In this document: positions 6,917 to 15,564 of the stretch, in pieces
Numbering within the stretch: position 1 is the stretch's first letter
How the letters are laid out: every line of letters starts with the position of its first letter
Origin: Sphingopyxis sp.
GTDB taxonomy: Bacteria > Pseudomonadota > Alphaproteobacteria > Sphingomonadales > Sphingomonadaceae
Direction of reading: 5' to 3'
Assembly (NCBI GenBank): GCA_013911715.1
Contig: JACEST010000014.1
Span: forward strand, 1-22,979
DNA: 22,979 nt
Translations under genes and position numbers: made by a program
Notes under the pieces: model-generated
The model's input: the letters and a program-made list of their open reading frames with translations, nothing else
Databases searched by the model: none
What the model was told of the DNA's origin: nothing

Positions 6917-8737
6917 TCAGGCGGCCAGCGCGGGCTGGTGCACCGCCAGTGGCGCCGTCGCTGCGGCCAACCATTCACGTTCACTATCGCTCATACTATC
7001 AGCCAATTTGGTGAAAACAGCGGCATGATAGGCGTCGAACCAGGCAATTTCGGCGGGCGACATCAGCGCCGTTTCAACCAATGTCTTGTCAATCGGGGCA
7101 AAGGTGATGGTCTCGAACGCCAGCATCTCCTGTTCGGCGCCGGCCATCGCTGCGGGCACCACCAGCACCAGATTTTCAATCCGGATACCATATTCACCCG
7201 CCTTATAATATCCCGGCTCGTTCGACATGATCATGCCGGCGTGCAGCGGTTCTTCGGTCCCCGCCTGCCCGCCCGACGGTTTGGCGATGCGCGCCGGCCC
7301 TTCGTGCACCGCCAGATAGGTGCCGACCCCGTGTCCGGTGCCATGCGCATAATCGACCCCGTCGGCCCACAGAAATTGCCGCGCCAGCGTGTCGAGCTGG
7401 CTGCCGCGCGTGCCTTGCGGGAAACGCGCGGTGGCAAGCGCGATATGGCCCTTCAGCACCTGGGTGAAGCGCCGTTTCATCTCGGTCGTCGGCGTGCCGA
7501 TGGCGACGGTGCGGGTAATGTCGGTGGTCCCGTCAGAATATTGTCCTCCCGAATCAACAAGGTAAATCCCCTGGGTCGGAAGGGGCGCGCTGTTTTCGGG
7601 ATCAAAACGGTAATGCGGGCTCGCCGCATTGCCCGCCGCTGCCGAGATGGTGTCGAACGACAGGTCCTTCAGTTCGCCGCTTTCCTCGCGAAAGCCGCGC
7701 AATTTGTCGGCAACACTCGCCTCGGTCAGCCCGCCCGCCGGGGCCGCGCCCTCCAGCCAGCGCAGGAAGCGCGCCACCGCCACCCCGTCGCGGACATGCG
7801 CCTTCTTCATCCCCGCTATCTCGACCGGATTTTTGCACGCCTTGGGCAGCACGGCCGGGTCGCGCCGCCGGATGATGGTCGCGCCGCCTGCTTCGAGCGC
7901 GCCGAAAATCGCCGCCACCGCGCGTTCGGGGTCGGCTGCAACGCGCTTGCCGCCCATAGCGGTCAGCGCTGCGGTCAACGCGCCATAATCATGCAGCCGC
8001 ACGCTATTGCCCAGATGCTGGCGCACCGCGTCGGTAATCTTGTCAGGCGCAATGAACAGGTCGGCGGTCGCATCGGCGTGCACCAACGCAAAGGCCAGCC
8101 CGACCGGCGTGCGCGACACATCCGCGCCGCGCAGATTGAAGGTCCACGCCACCGAATCGAGCGCGGTGATCACCGTCGCGTCCAGCCCCTCACCCTTTAA
8201 CCAGTCGGCGATGGCGGCGCGCTTGGCGCTTGCGCTCTGCCCGGCCAGCGCGTCGCTGTGCACCGCAACCGGCGCGGCGCTCGGCGCCGGGCGGTCGGTC
8301 CAGATGGCATCGACCGGATTGCGCGTGACGGCAACCAGCTCGGCACCCTTGGCGGCGAGCAGTTCGCCGGTCGACTTGACCCAATCATCGCCGTGCAGCC
8401 ACGCGTCATAACCAATGCGCTGACCCTGCACCGCATGTTCGGCCAGCCACGCGCCGACGCTTGATGCAGGCACATCGACATAGGCGTAATCGGCGGCGTC
8501 AACCTGCTGGCGCACCTGCAAAGTATAACGCCCGTCGGTGAACATCGCGGCCTGGTCGGCCAGCACCGCCGCCGACCCCGCCGACCCGGCAAAGCCGGTC
8601 AACCACGCCAGCCGTTGGGCATATTCGCCGACATATTCGGACATATGTTCATCGCTGATCGGCACGACAAAGCCGTCGAGACCATCGGATTGGAGCTGGG
8701 CGCGCAGGGCGGTAAGGCGGTTAGTAAATGGCGGCAT
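6917..8737 (-). CDS. Aminopeptidase P family (M24B) metallopeptidase
   Basis: A 606-residue Xaa-Pro aminopeptidase-like enzyme with the three-domain layout of the long cytosolic type: two creatinase-like N-terminal domains (about 1-300) and a C-terminal pita-bread domain. All five metal ligands of the M24 family are present: two Asp in VDSGGQYSDGTTDITRT, His in HGTGHGVGTYLAVHEGP, and Glu in SNEPGYY and in GIRIENLVLV. It should remove N-terminal residues before proline using two divalent metals. ATG 8737 (MPPFTNRL) is preferred over an ORF extension to 8785, since family members start near this point. It is probably the first gene of a two-gene transcript with the thioesterase. Confidence 0.92.
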   Translation of the reverse strand: MPPFTNRLTALRAQLQSDGLDGFVVPISDEHMSEYVGEYAQRLAWLTGFAGSAGSAAVLADQAAMFTDGRYTLQVRQQVDAADYAYVDVPASSVGAWLAEHAVQGQRIGYDAWLHGDDWVKSTGELLAAKGAELVAVTRNPVDAIWTDRPAPSAAPVAVHSDALAGQSASAKRAAIADWLKGEGLDATVITALDSVAWTFNLRGADVSRTPVGLAFALVHADATADLFIAPDKITDAVRQHLGNSVRLHDYGALTAALTAMGGKRVAADPERAVAAIFGALEAGGATIIRRRDPAVLPKACKNPVEIAGMKKAHVRDGVAVARFLRWLEGAAPAGGLTEASVADKLRGFREESGELKDLSFDTISAAAGNAASPHYRFDPENSAPLPTQGIYLVDSGGQYSDGTTDITRTVAIGTPTTEMKRRFTQVLKGHIALATARFPQGTRGSQLDTLARQFLWADGVDYAHGTGHGVGTYLAVHEGPARIAKPSGGQAGTEEPLHAGMIMSNEPGYYKAGEYGIRIENLVLVVPAAMAGAEQEMLAFETITFAPIDKTLVETALMSPAEIAWFDAYHAAVFTKLADSMSDSEREWLAAATAPLAVHQPALAA

Positions 8738-8888
8738 GGGGGTCCAGACTGTTGCGTTGATGCGGCCAGCATAGCCGTCCGCCAAGGTGAGGGAAAGGGT
8801 TTGCCATGGCTTGACTGCCCCCGCATAGTGCGACCGGGGTCGCGCTCGAAAACGGCTTTGTCATCCGGCAAGGTTGCAAGGGAGTTTT

Positions 8889-9662
8889 ATGCGCAGGTTC
8901 GAGAACAAAGTCATCCTCATCACCGGCGCGACATCGGGTCTTGGCGCTACGGCTGCGGTTTCGCTGGCGGCCAAGGGCGCGAAGGTGGCGATTACCGGGC
9001 GGCGTGAGCAACAGGGCCGGGCCGTGGTCGAGCAGATGGAAGCGGCCGGCGGCGAAGGGATGTTCATCCAAAGCGACGTTACGGTTCAGGCCGATGTCGA
9101 TGCGATGGTCGCGAAAACGGTTGACCGCTTTGGGCGGCTCGACGGCGCGGTCAACAATGCGGGTGTTACGGGCGGCCTGTTCAAGGGTGTCGCCGATTTT
9201 ACCGATGAAGACTGGTACGGCGTTATCGACATCAACCTGAACGGTGTTTTCACCAGCATGCGCGCCCAGATTCCGGCCATGCTTGCCAGTGGCGGTGGTT
9301 CGATTGTCAATATCTCCTCGGCCTATGGCCTCAACGGCGGCGACATCGGCAATTGCGGCTATGTTGCCAGCAAATGGGGCGTGATCGGTCTGACCAAGAC
9401 CGCCGCGATCGATTATGCGCGGCAGGGCATAAGGGTGAACGCCATCTGCCCTGGCTATTGCCATTCGGAAATGGTCGACCCCGTCGCCGAGGCCGCACCG
9501 GAATTGTTTGAAAAACTGCTCGAACGTTACACCGCCTCGGGCAAGCTCGGCGAATCGCATGTCGTTGCGGACGCCATCGAATTCCTGCTCTCCGACCAAT
9601 CGAGCTTCATCAGCGGCGCGGCGATCCCCGTGCAGGGCGGCCAGCATTCGCGGCTCTATTAA
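8889..9662 (+). CDS. SDR family NAD(P)-dependent oxidoreductase
   Basis: A 257-residue classical short-chain dehydrogenase/reductase. The cofactor motif TGATSGLG is at residues 12-19, NNAG at 89-92, the catalytic Ser at 143-144, and YxxxK at Y158 and K162 (GYVASK). The region after it, DYARQGIRVNAICPGY, is typical. ATG 8889 has AAGGGAG 5-6 nt upstream, which decides the start. A TTGACT (8811-8816) in the upstream gap could be a -35 element, but no good -10 is seen. It stands alone: the peptidase upstream is divergent and a transposase element begins 22 nt after its stop. Substrate cannot be told from sequence. Confidence 0.92.
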   Translation: MRRFENKVILITGATSGLGATAAVSLAAKGAKVAITGRREQQGRAVVEQMEAAGGEGMFIQSDVTVQADVDAMVAKTVDRFGRLDGAVNNAGVTGGLFKGVADFTDEDWYGVIDINLNGVFTSMRAQIPAMLASGGGSIVNISSAYGLNGGDIGNCGYVASKWGVIGLTKTAAIDYARQGIRVNAICPGYCHSEMVDPVAEAAPELFEKLLERYTASGKLGESHVVADAIEFLLSDQSSFISGAAIPVQGGQHSRLY

Positions 9663-9683
9663 AGCAAAGCGCAAGACAGCCGC

Positions 9684-9771
9684 AATTAAGGGGACACGAG
9701 ACTTAATTCCCAAGGCCACAAACATTGCGAACTGCGTTGGTGCCGGAATTAAGTCTCGTGTCCTCTTAATT
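9684..9771. repeat. Left REP doublet flanking the RAYT gene (family D)
   Basis: Two 27-nt arms at 9684-9710 and 9745-9771 are inverted copies with one mismatch, separated by 34 nt. The core GGGACACGAGACTTAATT (arm 1) and its reverse complement also occur in the doublet at 10468-10550. Each arm is itself roughly palindromic at its ends (AATTAAG...CTTAATT), as expected of REP hairpins. A shortened TTAATTCCCTTAATT continues to 9780, up to the transposase stop. Confidence 0.92.
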
Positions 9772-9779
9772 CCCTTAAT

Positions 9780-10451
9780 TCAACGCCGCCGCGGACCTGG
9801 CTTTGTCTTTGTCAGCGATCTGCCGGTGAGTTGTTCAAGCCGCTCAATAAAGCTGCGCGGTCCAAGTGGGCGACCGGTGTTCAGACTGGTTTCGATGGCC
9901 TTGGCGATGGCGTCTGATTGCTCGCTTGCCTGCCAACCGTCACGCAGCATGCCGCGCCAGTTGCCGTGCGCCCCTTCCAGCGCGCCCAAGTCAGTCACCC
10001 CGTCGACCTTGCCAACAATATGTGCCCGCGCGCTCGACCAGCGCCAGTCTTCGGCACACGCGACGAGCCCCGCCGCAACCGGATTATTTTCGACATAGCG
10101 GACCGCGTTCAGCAGATGCGCCGAGTCCATCGGATAGCTGGCAAAGCGTCCCTGAAACAGATAGCCGGTCCAGTCATGCGCCCGATTGATCTGGCGGGCA
10201 TAGCGGCGGTGCAGGTCGGATACGGCCAGTTGCAAACTGTGGGCGGTAGGCGGAGTCAGGATCAGATGCACATGGTTGGGCATCAGGCACCAGGCCAGGC
10301 AGCGCACACCGTTCGTTTCACAGGCCCGCTTCAGCATAGCAACATAGGCCGCATAATCAGCCGGGGTAAAAAACACGTCCTGACGCCGATTGCCGCGCTG
10401 GGTGATATGGTGCGGCACATCGGGGATCACCAACCGGGCCATGCGGGGCAT
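9780..10451 (-). CDS. REP-associated tyrosine transposase (RAYT, Y1 family)
   Basis: A 223-residue single-strand nuclease of the IS200/IS605-like Y1 superfamily. The start MPRMARLVIPDVPHHITQRG is characteristic of RAYTs. The HUH motif is seen in MPNHVHLIL (His-Val-His), and the catalytic Tyr is most likely in AVRYVENNPVAAGLV. GYLFQGRFASY and WRWSSARAH are also family landmarks. RAYTs cut and join REP sequences in vitro (known for the E. coli enzyme) and are thought to spread REPs rather than themselves. The gene is intact with no frameshift. It is flanked on both sides by inverted doublets. The C-terminus is basic (PGPRRR). Confidence 0.93.
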   Translation of the reverse strand: MPRMARLVIPDVPHHITQRGNRRQDVFFTPADYAAYVAMLKRACETNGVRCLAWCLMPNHVHLILTPPTAHSLQLAVSDLHRRYARQINRAHDWTGYLFQGRFASYPMDSAHLLNAVRYVENNPVAAGLVACAEDWRWSSARAHIVGKVDGVTDLGALEGAHGNWRGMLRDGWQASEQSDAIAKAIETSLNTGRPLGPRSFIERLEQLTGRSLTKTKPGPRRR

Positions 10452-10467
10452 CGCGACGCGCCTAAAT

Positions 10468-10550
10468 AATTAAAGGGACACGAGACTTAATTATGCTGAA
10501 GAGCTATTTTGGTCAACTGCTTTCACGAATTAAGTCTCGTGTCCCTTTAA
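10468..10550. repeat. Right REP doublet flanking the RAYT gene (family D)
   Basis: Arm 1 is 10468-10492 and arm 2 is 10528-10550; they pair perfectly over 23 nt. The core GGGACACGAGACTTAATT is identical to the left doublet. The spacer of 35 nt has a different sequence. It begins 16 nt upstream of the RAYT start and so could also lie in the RAYT 5' region and affect its expression. Confidence 0.92.
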
Positions 10551-10692
10551 CTGCCCGAATCGGTGGCCGGGGGGCTGGCTGGTGACGGCACGGTGCGCCC
10601 AGCATGGCGCGCTGCCAATGGCCGAAACACCGTTCCCCGTCGCGCCTGACTGTGCCAAAGCCAGTTACAGTGAAATGACCGGAGCCCTATCC

Positions 10693-12831
10693 ATGCGCGT
10701 CTATGCAACTTTTTCCCTTGCCCTGGCCGCGCTTGCCGCTCCTGCCCTTGCCCAGAAAGCGCCCATGACCGAAGCTACCGCGAAGCCGCCGATTGCCCAG
10801 AAAATCCCGCACACCATAGTGCGTCATGGCGTGACCATGACCGACGATTATCACTGGCTCAAGGATCAGGGCTATCCGGTGGTCGATGACCCAGAAGTGC
10901 TCGATTATGTGAAGGCCGAAAACGCCTATTTCGACGCGGTGATGAAACCGCACGCCGCGCTGAGCGAGACCTTGTTTCAGGAAATGCGTGGACGGATCAA
11001 GGAAGCCGACGCCAGCGTGCCGCAAAAGGACGGCGACTGGCTCTATTGGGTCGAATATGAGGACGGCGCCGAATATAAGAAATGGTATCGCAAAGCGACC
11101 GCGGGCGGTGACAATCAGCTCATCCTTGATGAGGTCGCACTCGCCAAGGGCAAGGACTATTTCAAGCTCGGCGACTTTTCGGTCAGTCCCAACGGCAAAT
11201 TGCTCGCCTTCAGCGTCGATGACAATGGCTCCGAACGCTTCGAGGTGCGCTTCCGCGACCTGACCACCGGCGCGATGCTGGCGGATGTCATCCCCGGCAC
11301 GCTCTCGTCGCTCGTCTGGTCGGCGGCGGGTGATGTGCTGCTCTATGGCCTCGCCAACGAAAATTGGCGGACCGACAATGTCTGGATGCACCGCATGGGC
11401 ACCAAACAGAATGAAGATGTGCAGATTTTCAAGGAAGCCGACCCGGGTTTTGGCGTCGGCATCGGCAAAACGGCGGCCGATGATTATATTGTGATCGCGA
11501 CCGGCGACAATGAAACCAGCGAGGTTTATCTGCTCCCGGCGGACGAGCCCGGCGCGACGCCGATGCTGGTGTCGGCGCGCAAAAAGGGCCGCGAATATAG
11601 CGTCGATGTGCGCGGCAAGACGCTGTTCATCCACACCAACGACGATCACGCCAATTTCCGCGTGGCGACCGCCAGCCTCGATGCACCGGGCGAGTGGACC
11701 ACAATGATTGCAGGGTCTGATGATGTCTATATCACCGGACTGTCGATATTCCGCGACTATTTCGTGCTCGAAACGCGCGAGGGCGGGCTCGACCAGATAG
11801 ACCTGCGCCGCTACGACGCGCCGACCACGGCGGGCAAGCTGGCCTTTCCCGAAAGCAATTATGTCGCCAGCCTGGGCGACAATCCCGAATATCATCAGGA
11901 CAAATTGCGCATCGATTATGAATCGATGATCACCCCCGACACGGTGTTCGATTATGATATCGCCTCGGGCAAGCTCGCCACACTCAAGGTCCAGGAAATC
12001 CCTTCGGGTTATGACGCGAGTCAATATGCAACCGAATTGGTAAATGTGAGGGCGCGCGACGGGACCATGATTCCGGTGTCGCTGATGTACAAAAAAGGGC
12101 TGAAGCGCGACGGCAGTGCGCCGCTCCACCTCTATGCCTATGCCTCCTATGGCTACCGCGTTCCGCCCGGATTTTCGACCACGCGGCTCAGTTTGGTTGA
12201 TCGTGGCATGGTCTATGCCATTGCGCACGCGCGTGGCGGCGATGATCTGGGGCGCCAATGGTATCTGGCGGGCAAATTGTTCGAGCGCAAAAATACCTTC
12301 AATGATTTCATCGACATCGCGCGCGGGCTGATCGCCGAAAAATATACCAGCGCGGGCAAAATTTCGATCGAGGGCCGCTCGGCGGGCGGACAGGTGGTCG
12401 GCGTTGTTTACAACGAAGCGCCCGAACTGTGGGGCGCGGTGCTCGCGGGCGTGCCCTTTGTCGATGTGATCAACACCATGAGCGATGATACACTGCCGCT
12501 GACGCCGGGCGAATGGCCCGAATGGGGCAATCCGCTCACCGACAAGGCGGCGTTCGACTATATGCTGTCGTACAGCCCCTATGAAAATGTTGGGGCGAAG
12601 GCCTATCCGCCGATGCTGGTGTCGGCGGGCCTCAACGACCCGCGCGTGACCTATTGGGAACCAGCCAAATGGGTTGCCCAAATTCGTGCCAAACGAACCA
12701 ATAATGCGACGCTGCTGCTGCGCACCAATATGGGCGCGGGCCATGGCGGCAAATCGGGCCGCTGGGGCGCGCTGCGCGAGGATGCGGAAGAATTCGCCTT
12801 TGTGCTGACGCAGCTGGGGGTAGAGAAATAG
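10693..12831 (+). CDS. Oligopeptidase B-like S9A peptidase, exported
   Basis: A 712-residue serine peptidase of the prolyl oligopeptidase family, closest in pattern to oligopeptidase B. A beta-propeller (about 100-450) precedes the alpha/beta hydrolase domain. The triad is Ser563 (GRSAGG), Asp649 (GLNDPRV) and His684 (GAGHGG). OpB-type landmarks are AHARGGDDLGRQWY, KNTFNDFI and PFVDVINTM. ATG 10693 gives a clear signal peptide (MRVYATFSLALAALAAPALAQ) with GGAG 8 nt upstream; an upstream extension to 10582 lacks such support. E. coli OpB is cytosolic, so export to the periplasm is a notable difference, although known for relatives in Xanthomonads and sphingomonads (recalled). It should cut short peptides after basic residues. 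Confidence 0.9.
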   Translation: MRVYATFSLALAALAAPALAQKAPMTEATAKPPIAQKIPHTIVRHGVTMTDDYHWLKDQGYPVVDDPEVLDYVKAENAYFDAVMKPHAALSETLFQEMRGRIKEADASVPQKDGDWLYWVEYEDGAEYKKWYRKATAGGDNQLILDEVALAKGKDYFKLGDFSVSPNGKLLAFSVDDNGSERFEVRFRDLTTGAMLADVIPGTLSSLVWSAAGDVLLYGLANENWRTDNVWMHRMGTKQNEDVQIFKEADPGFGVGIGKTAADDYIVIATGDNETSEVYLLPADEPGATPMLVSARKKGREYSVDVRGKTLFIHTNDDHANFRVATASLDAPGEWTTMIAGSDDVYITGLSIFRDYFVLETREGGLDQIDLRRYDAPTTAGKLAFPESNYVASLGDNPEYHQDKLRIDYESMITPDTVFDYDIASGKLATLKVQEIPSGYDASQYATELVNVRARDGTMIPVSLMYKKGLKRDGSAPLHLYAYASYGYRVPPGFSTTRLSLVDRGMVYAIAHARGGDDLGRQWYLAGKLFERKNTFNDFIDIARGLIAEKYTSAGKISIEGRSAGGQVVGVVYNEAPELWGAVLAGVPFVDVINTMSDDTLPLTPGEWPEWGNPLTDKAAFDYMLSYSPYENVGAKAYPPMLVSAGLNDPRVTYWEPAKWVAQIRAKRTNNATLLLRTNMGAGHGGKSGRWGALREDAEEFAFVLTQLGVEK

Positions 12832-12842
12832 TGGGATTTCTA

Positions 12843-12961
12843 TTTCACACAAAGACACGAAGGCCGCGGATTTTGCGGCGAAGCTGCTCTTCAATGCTGG
12901 CCATGGAATCTAAAGCATTGCCTGCGGCATTGCGCCGTTCTCATTGTGTCTTTGTGTGAAA
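12843..12961. repeat. Inverted intergenic repeat, family B
   Basis: TTTCACACAAAGACAC (12843-12858) and its exact reverse complement (12946-12961) are 87 nt apart. It fills almost the whole gap between the convergent peptidase and HAD genes and could terminate either transcript as a long stem. Between the arms I see no gene. Confidence 0.85.
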
Positions 12962-12984
12962 CATTAAAAGTCCGCTGCGCGGGT

Positions 12985-13596
12985 TCAATCGGCCAAATGG
13001 CCTCGATCAATCAATTCGGACTCCAATGCCTTGGCATGTATAAACTGATGACCGTTGATGCCGACACTCTCAGCTGCCGCAACATTGGCCGCGACATCAT
13101 CGATGAACAGCGCGCCTGCGGGATCAATTCCAAACCGCTCTATCGCCAGCCGGAAAATTACCGGATCAGGCTTGGCTAGCTTCTCGGTCCCCGAAACGAC
13201 AATATCCCGAAAGCGGTCGAAAATCGGCTGGGTCGGGCGAAATATCTCCCACAATTCATGCCCGAAATTGGTGATCGCAAACAGCGGCACACCCGCCGCA
13301 TCGAGCCGCTCGACCAGCTCCAGGCTGCCCGGAACCGGGCCGGGCACGCTTTCGTTGAACCGCGTCGCATAGGTGTCGATCAGCGCGGCGTGCGCCGGAA
13401 ACTCAGCCTTGCGTTCAGCCACCATCTCGGCGAGCGGGCGGCCGGCGTCGTGTTGAAAATGCCATTCAGGGGTGACGACGTTGGTCACAAACCAGTCGAG
13501 CTCTTGCCTGTCGGCGATCAGCTTGGCGAACAGGTGGCGCAAATCCCACTGGAACAGCACGTTGCCGACATCAAAGATAACGCAGCGGCGGATCAT
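12985..13596 (-). CDS. HAD-IA family hydrolase (YihX-like)
   Basis: A 203-residue haloacid dehalogenase-like phosphatase. Motif I is FDVGNVL with Asp9 as nucleophile; the position normally holding the second Asp is Gly, as in YihX (FDLGNV) and haloacid dehalogenases. Motif II is AITNF, motif III the Lys in KLAKPDP, motif IV FIDDVAAN. A cap of about 90 residues lies between motifs I and II. ATG 13596 is chosen because GGAAAG lies 7 nt before it; a TTG 15 nt upstream is possible. Related enzymes hydrolyse sugar phosphates, but the substrate here is unknown. It stands alone between two repeat doublets. Confidence 0.87.
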   Translation of the reverse strand: MIRRCVIFDVGNVLFQWDLRHLFAKLIADRQELDWFVTNVVTPEWHFQHDAGRPLAEMVAERKAEFPAHAALIDTYATRFNESVPGPVPGSLELVERLDAAGVPLFAITNFGHELWEIFRPTQPIFDRFRDIVVSGTEKLAKPDPVIFRLAIERFGIDPAGALFIDDVAANVAAAESVGINGHQFIHAKALESELIDRGHLAD

Positions 13597-13630
13597 GTGT
13601 ACGCTTTCCAAGCCCCTAGCTTCCTCACTT

Positions 13631-13740
13631 CGTCATTCCCGCGAAGGCGGGAATCCATCCCCTACCGCTGACGCCACGGCAAACGGCAATGCGCAAACCG
13701 AAGGTGCCGGAAATGGATCCCTGCCTTCGCGGGGCAGACG
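13631..13740. repeat. Inverted intergenic repeat, family C
   Basis: Arm 1 (13631-13658) begins CGTCATTCCCGCGAAGG and arm 2 (13713-13740) is its imperfect reverse complement with CTGCCTTCGCGGGGC. Arm 1 is itself palindromic (CCCGC-GAAG-GCGGG). The same family recurs at 19958-20043. The central part of this copy (about 55 nt) differs from that one. Confidence 0.85.
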
Positions 13741-13774
13741 AGAGTGTATAGGAGGCGCGGTCGATCCAGCACGC

Positions 13775-13803
13775 GAAAGCGCCGCCGGAATCTTCCGACG
13801 GCG
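13775..13803 (-). terminator. Candidate terminator after rpmJ
   Basis: On the minus strand, CGCCGTCGG and CCGGCGGCG form a 9-bp stem (one T-G pair) around AAGATT (13780-13803), followed by CTTTC. The T run is short, so termination may be partial. It is 50 nt beyond the rpmJ stop. Confidence 0.45.
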
Positions 13804-13854
13804 TGACGCATTCCAACGATAGGCGGCAGGGCACAAATGCCCCAGCCAGCGGCA

Positions 13855-13980
13855 TCAGCCCTGGCGCGCCTTGAAGCGGCGGTTGGTCTTGTTGATCACA
13901 TAGGTCCGGCCACGGCGGCGAATCACGCGGTTATCCCGGTGGCGGTCCTTGAGCGATTTCAGGCTGTTGCGAATCTTCAT
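13855..13980 (-). CDS. rpmJ: 50S ribosomal protein L36
   Basis: A 41-residue basic protein, MKIRNSLKSLKDRHRDNRV at the start and FKARQG at the end, of the bacterial L36 family. It lacks the C-x2-C zinc ligands, so it is the zinc-free form usual in Alphaproteobacteria. The frame is open 23 residues further upstream, but ATG 13980 gives the family length. It lies 65 nt downstream of rpoN on the same strand and may be read from its own promoter in the gap, although no clear one is visible. A hairpin at 13775-13803 follows it. Confidence 0.95.
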   Translation of the reverse strand: MKIRNSLKSLKDRHRDNRVIRRRGRTYVINKTNRRFKARQG

Positions 13981-14045
13981 GTCACTATCCGTAAATCTTG
14001 GCGTTGCACGCGAAGCGGCGCAACTATGGGGGTCGGCCTCAAAAG

Positions 14046-15524
14046 TCAACCGGCTAGCGCCTTTTGGCGGCGTCGTTGCACCGACGAGCCAATCCCCATC
14101 GCCTCGCGATATTTCACCACCGTCCGCCGCGCAATGTCGTGCCCCTCCTTCGCCAGCAACACCGCAATCGCGTCGTCGGAGAGGATCACTTTGCCATCTT
14201 CGGCTTCGATCAATTTGGCGATGCGGCTCTTGATCGCTTCGGCCGACGCCGCGCCTTCGCCATCGGTCGCCGAAATCCCGCTCGAGAAGAAATATTTAAG
14301 CTCGAACAGCCCGCGCGGACAGGCCAGATATTTGTTGCTGGTGACGCGGCTGACGGTCGATTCGTGCATGCCGATGGCCTCGGCCACCTGCCGCAGCGTC
14401 AGCGGGCGCATCGCGCTGACGCCGTGCAGGAAAAACCCGTCCTGTTGTTTGACGATCTCGCTCGCCACTTTGACGATCGTCCGCTGGCGCTGGTCGAGCG
14501 CGCGCACCAGCCAATTGGCCTCGGCGAGCTGTTCGGACAGCCACGCCCGGTTCTTCGCCGCCGCGCCCTTGGTAAGCTCGGTATAATAGCGCCGGTTGAC
14601 GAGCAGCCGCGGCAGCGTTGCGCCGTTGATCTCGATCGCCCAGCCGGCTTTGATTGGCCGCACAAAGACATCGGGCACCACCGGCTCGGATGTGACCGCG
14701 CCAAAGCGCAGTCCGGGGCGCGGGTCATAGCCGCGCAGCTCGCGGATCATGTCGGCCATGTCCTCGTCATCGACGCCGCAGATGCGCTTCAATTGCGGCA
14801 GAGCGCCCTTGGCGAGCAAGTCGAGGTGCGCAATCAGCGTCGCCATTGCGGGGTCATAACGGTCGGCCTCGCGCGCCTGGATGGCGATGCATTCGGCGAG
14901 GTCGCGCGCGCCGACGCCGCTCGGTTCGAATTGCTGGACTTCTGCCAGCACCGCCTCGACATCGACGCGGGGCACGCCCAGCCGGTCAGCGAGTTCGGCG
15001 ATGTCGGCGCGCAAATAACCGGTTTCGTCGATCAGCCCGATCATCTGCTCGGCGATCAGCAGCGCGAGGCCGCTGAAACGCTCGCCCGCCTGGCGCAGCA
15101 AATGGTCGCACAGGCTGCCCTCGGGGCAGGCAAAGCCGTCAAAGTCGATGCCCTCACTGTCGCTGCTTCCCGACATCGCCCCGTCGCTGACGCTGTCGTG
15201 GTGAAAGGTGTCGGCGGCAAAATCGACGTCAAGATCGTCGGCAACCGGCGCATCGCCCGCCAGCATGGTGTCGGCCGCCCCGTCGCTCGCGGCCAATGGC
15301 GCTTCGGCCTCGCGTGCGGTGTCGTCGCCCGCCTCGCCCGCCTCGCCCGCCTCACCCTCACCGCCGCCGTCCATTTCGAGCAACGGATTGCTGGCGAGCG
15401 CGTCGCTCAGAAAATCTTCCAGCTCGAGGTTTGACAGCGCGAGCAGCTTGATCGCCTGCTGCAACTGCGGCGTCATCACCAGCGACTGCGACTGGCGAAG
15501 GTCGAGGCGGGGGCCGAGCGCCAT
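14046..15524 (-). CDS. rpoN: RNA polymerase sigma-54 factor
   Basis: A 492-residue sigma-54. Region I at the N-terminus (LRQSQSLVMTPQLQQAIKLL) binds core polymerase and the activator. It is followed by an acidic, low-complexity region II (about 60-120, rich in Glu, Ala, Gly, Asp), the core-binding region, a helix-turn-helix and the RpoN box ARRTVVKYRE at about 465-474. The full length and all three regions suggest an active factor for -24/-12 promoters. lptB precedes it by 40 nt, the usual order in proteobacteria. The hpf gene that often follows rpoN is absent; rpmJ follows instead. Start supported by family N-terminus MALGPRLDLRQSQS. Confidence 0.96.
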   Translation of the reverse strand: MALGPRLDLRQSQSLVMTPQLQQAIKLLALSNLELEDFLSDALASNPLLEMDGGGEGEAGEAGEAGDDTAREAEAPLAASDGAADTMLAGDAPVADDLDVDFAADTFHHDSVSDGAMSGSSDSEGIDFDGFACPEGSLCDHLLRQAGERFSGLALLIAEQMIGLIDETGYLRADIAELADRLGVPRVDVEAVLAEVQQFEPSGVGARDLAECIAIQAREADRYDPAMATLIAHLDLLAKGALPQLKRICGVDDEDMADMIRELRGYDPRPGLRFGAVTSEPVVPDVFVRPIKAGWAIEINGATLPRLLVNRRYYTELTKGAAAKNRAWLSEQLAEANWLVRALDQRQRTIVKVASEIVKQQDGFFLHGVSAMRPLTLRQVAEAIGMHESTVSRVTSNKYLACPRGLFELKYFFSSGISATDGEGAASAEAIKSRIAKLIEAEDGKVILSDDAIAVLLAKEGHDIARRTVVKYREAMGIGSSVQRRRQKALAG

Positions 15525-15564
15525 GCGTCAGCGCGCCATCGCTATCCGCAAGGCGCGGCGCGGC

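Larger units (their letters stand above)
9684..10550. mobile_element. RAYT-REP unit (transposase with flanking REP doublets)
   Basis: The unit consists of a REP-associated tyrosine transposase gene (9780-10451, -) and the doublets at 9684-9771 and 10468-10550, which share the same core. Arms face inwards in each doublet and the spacers are nearly equal in length (34 and 35 nt) but differ in sequence. No target duplication is evident at the outer edges. The arrangement is what is known for RAYT genes, which sit among the repeats they are thought to spread. Confidence 0.85.

Noticed and set aside
6839..8200. Plus-strand open frame of 453 codons opposite the M24 peptidase
   Set aside because: The translation is Arg/His/Gln-rich without motifs, and the minus strand carries all metal ligands.
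9684..10550. CRISPR array or IS200 element with a partner tnpB
   Set aside because: Only two doublets with unequal spacers, no array, no cas genes and no TnpB. The N-terminus and flanking REPs fit a RAYT.
10687..12894. Long minus-strand open frame of 735 codons opposite the S9 peptidase
   Set aside because: Composition is typical of antisense frames and no domain is visible, while the plus strand has a signal peptide and a full catalytic triad.
14064..15434. Plus-strand open frame of 456 codons opposite rpoN
   Set aside because: It is a shadow; sigma-54 regions are complete on the minus strand.
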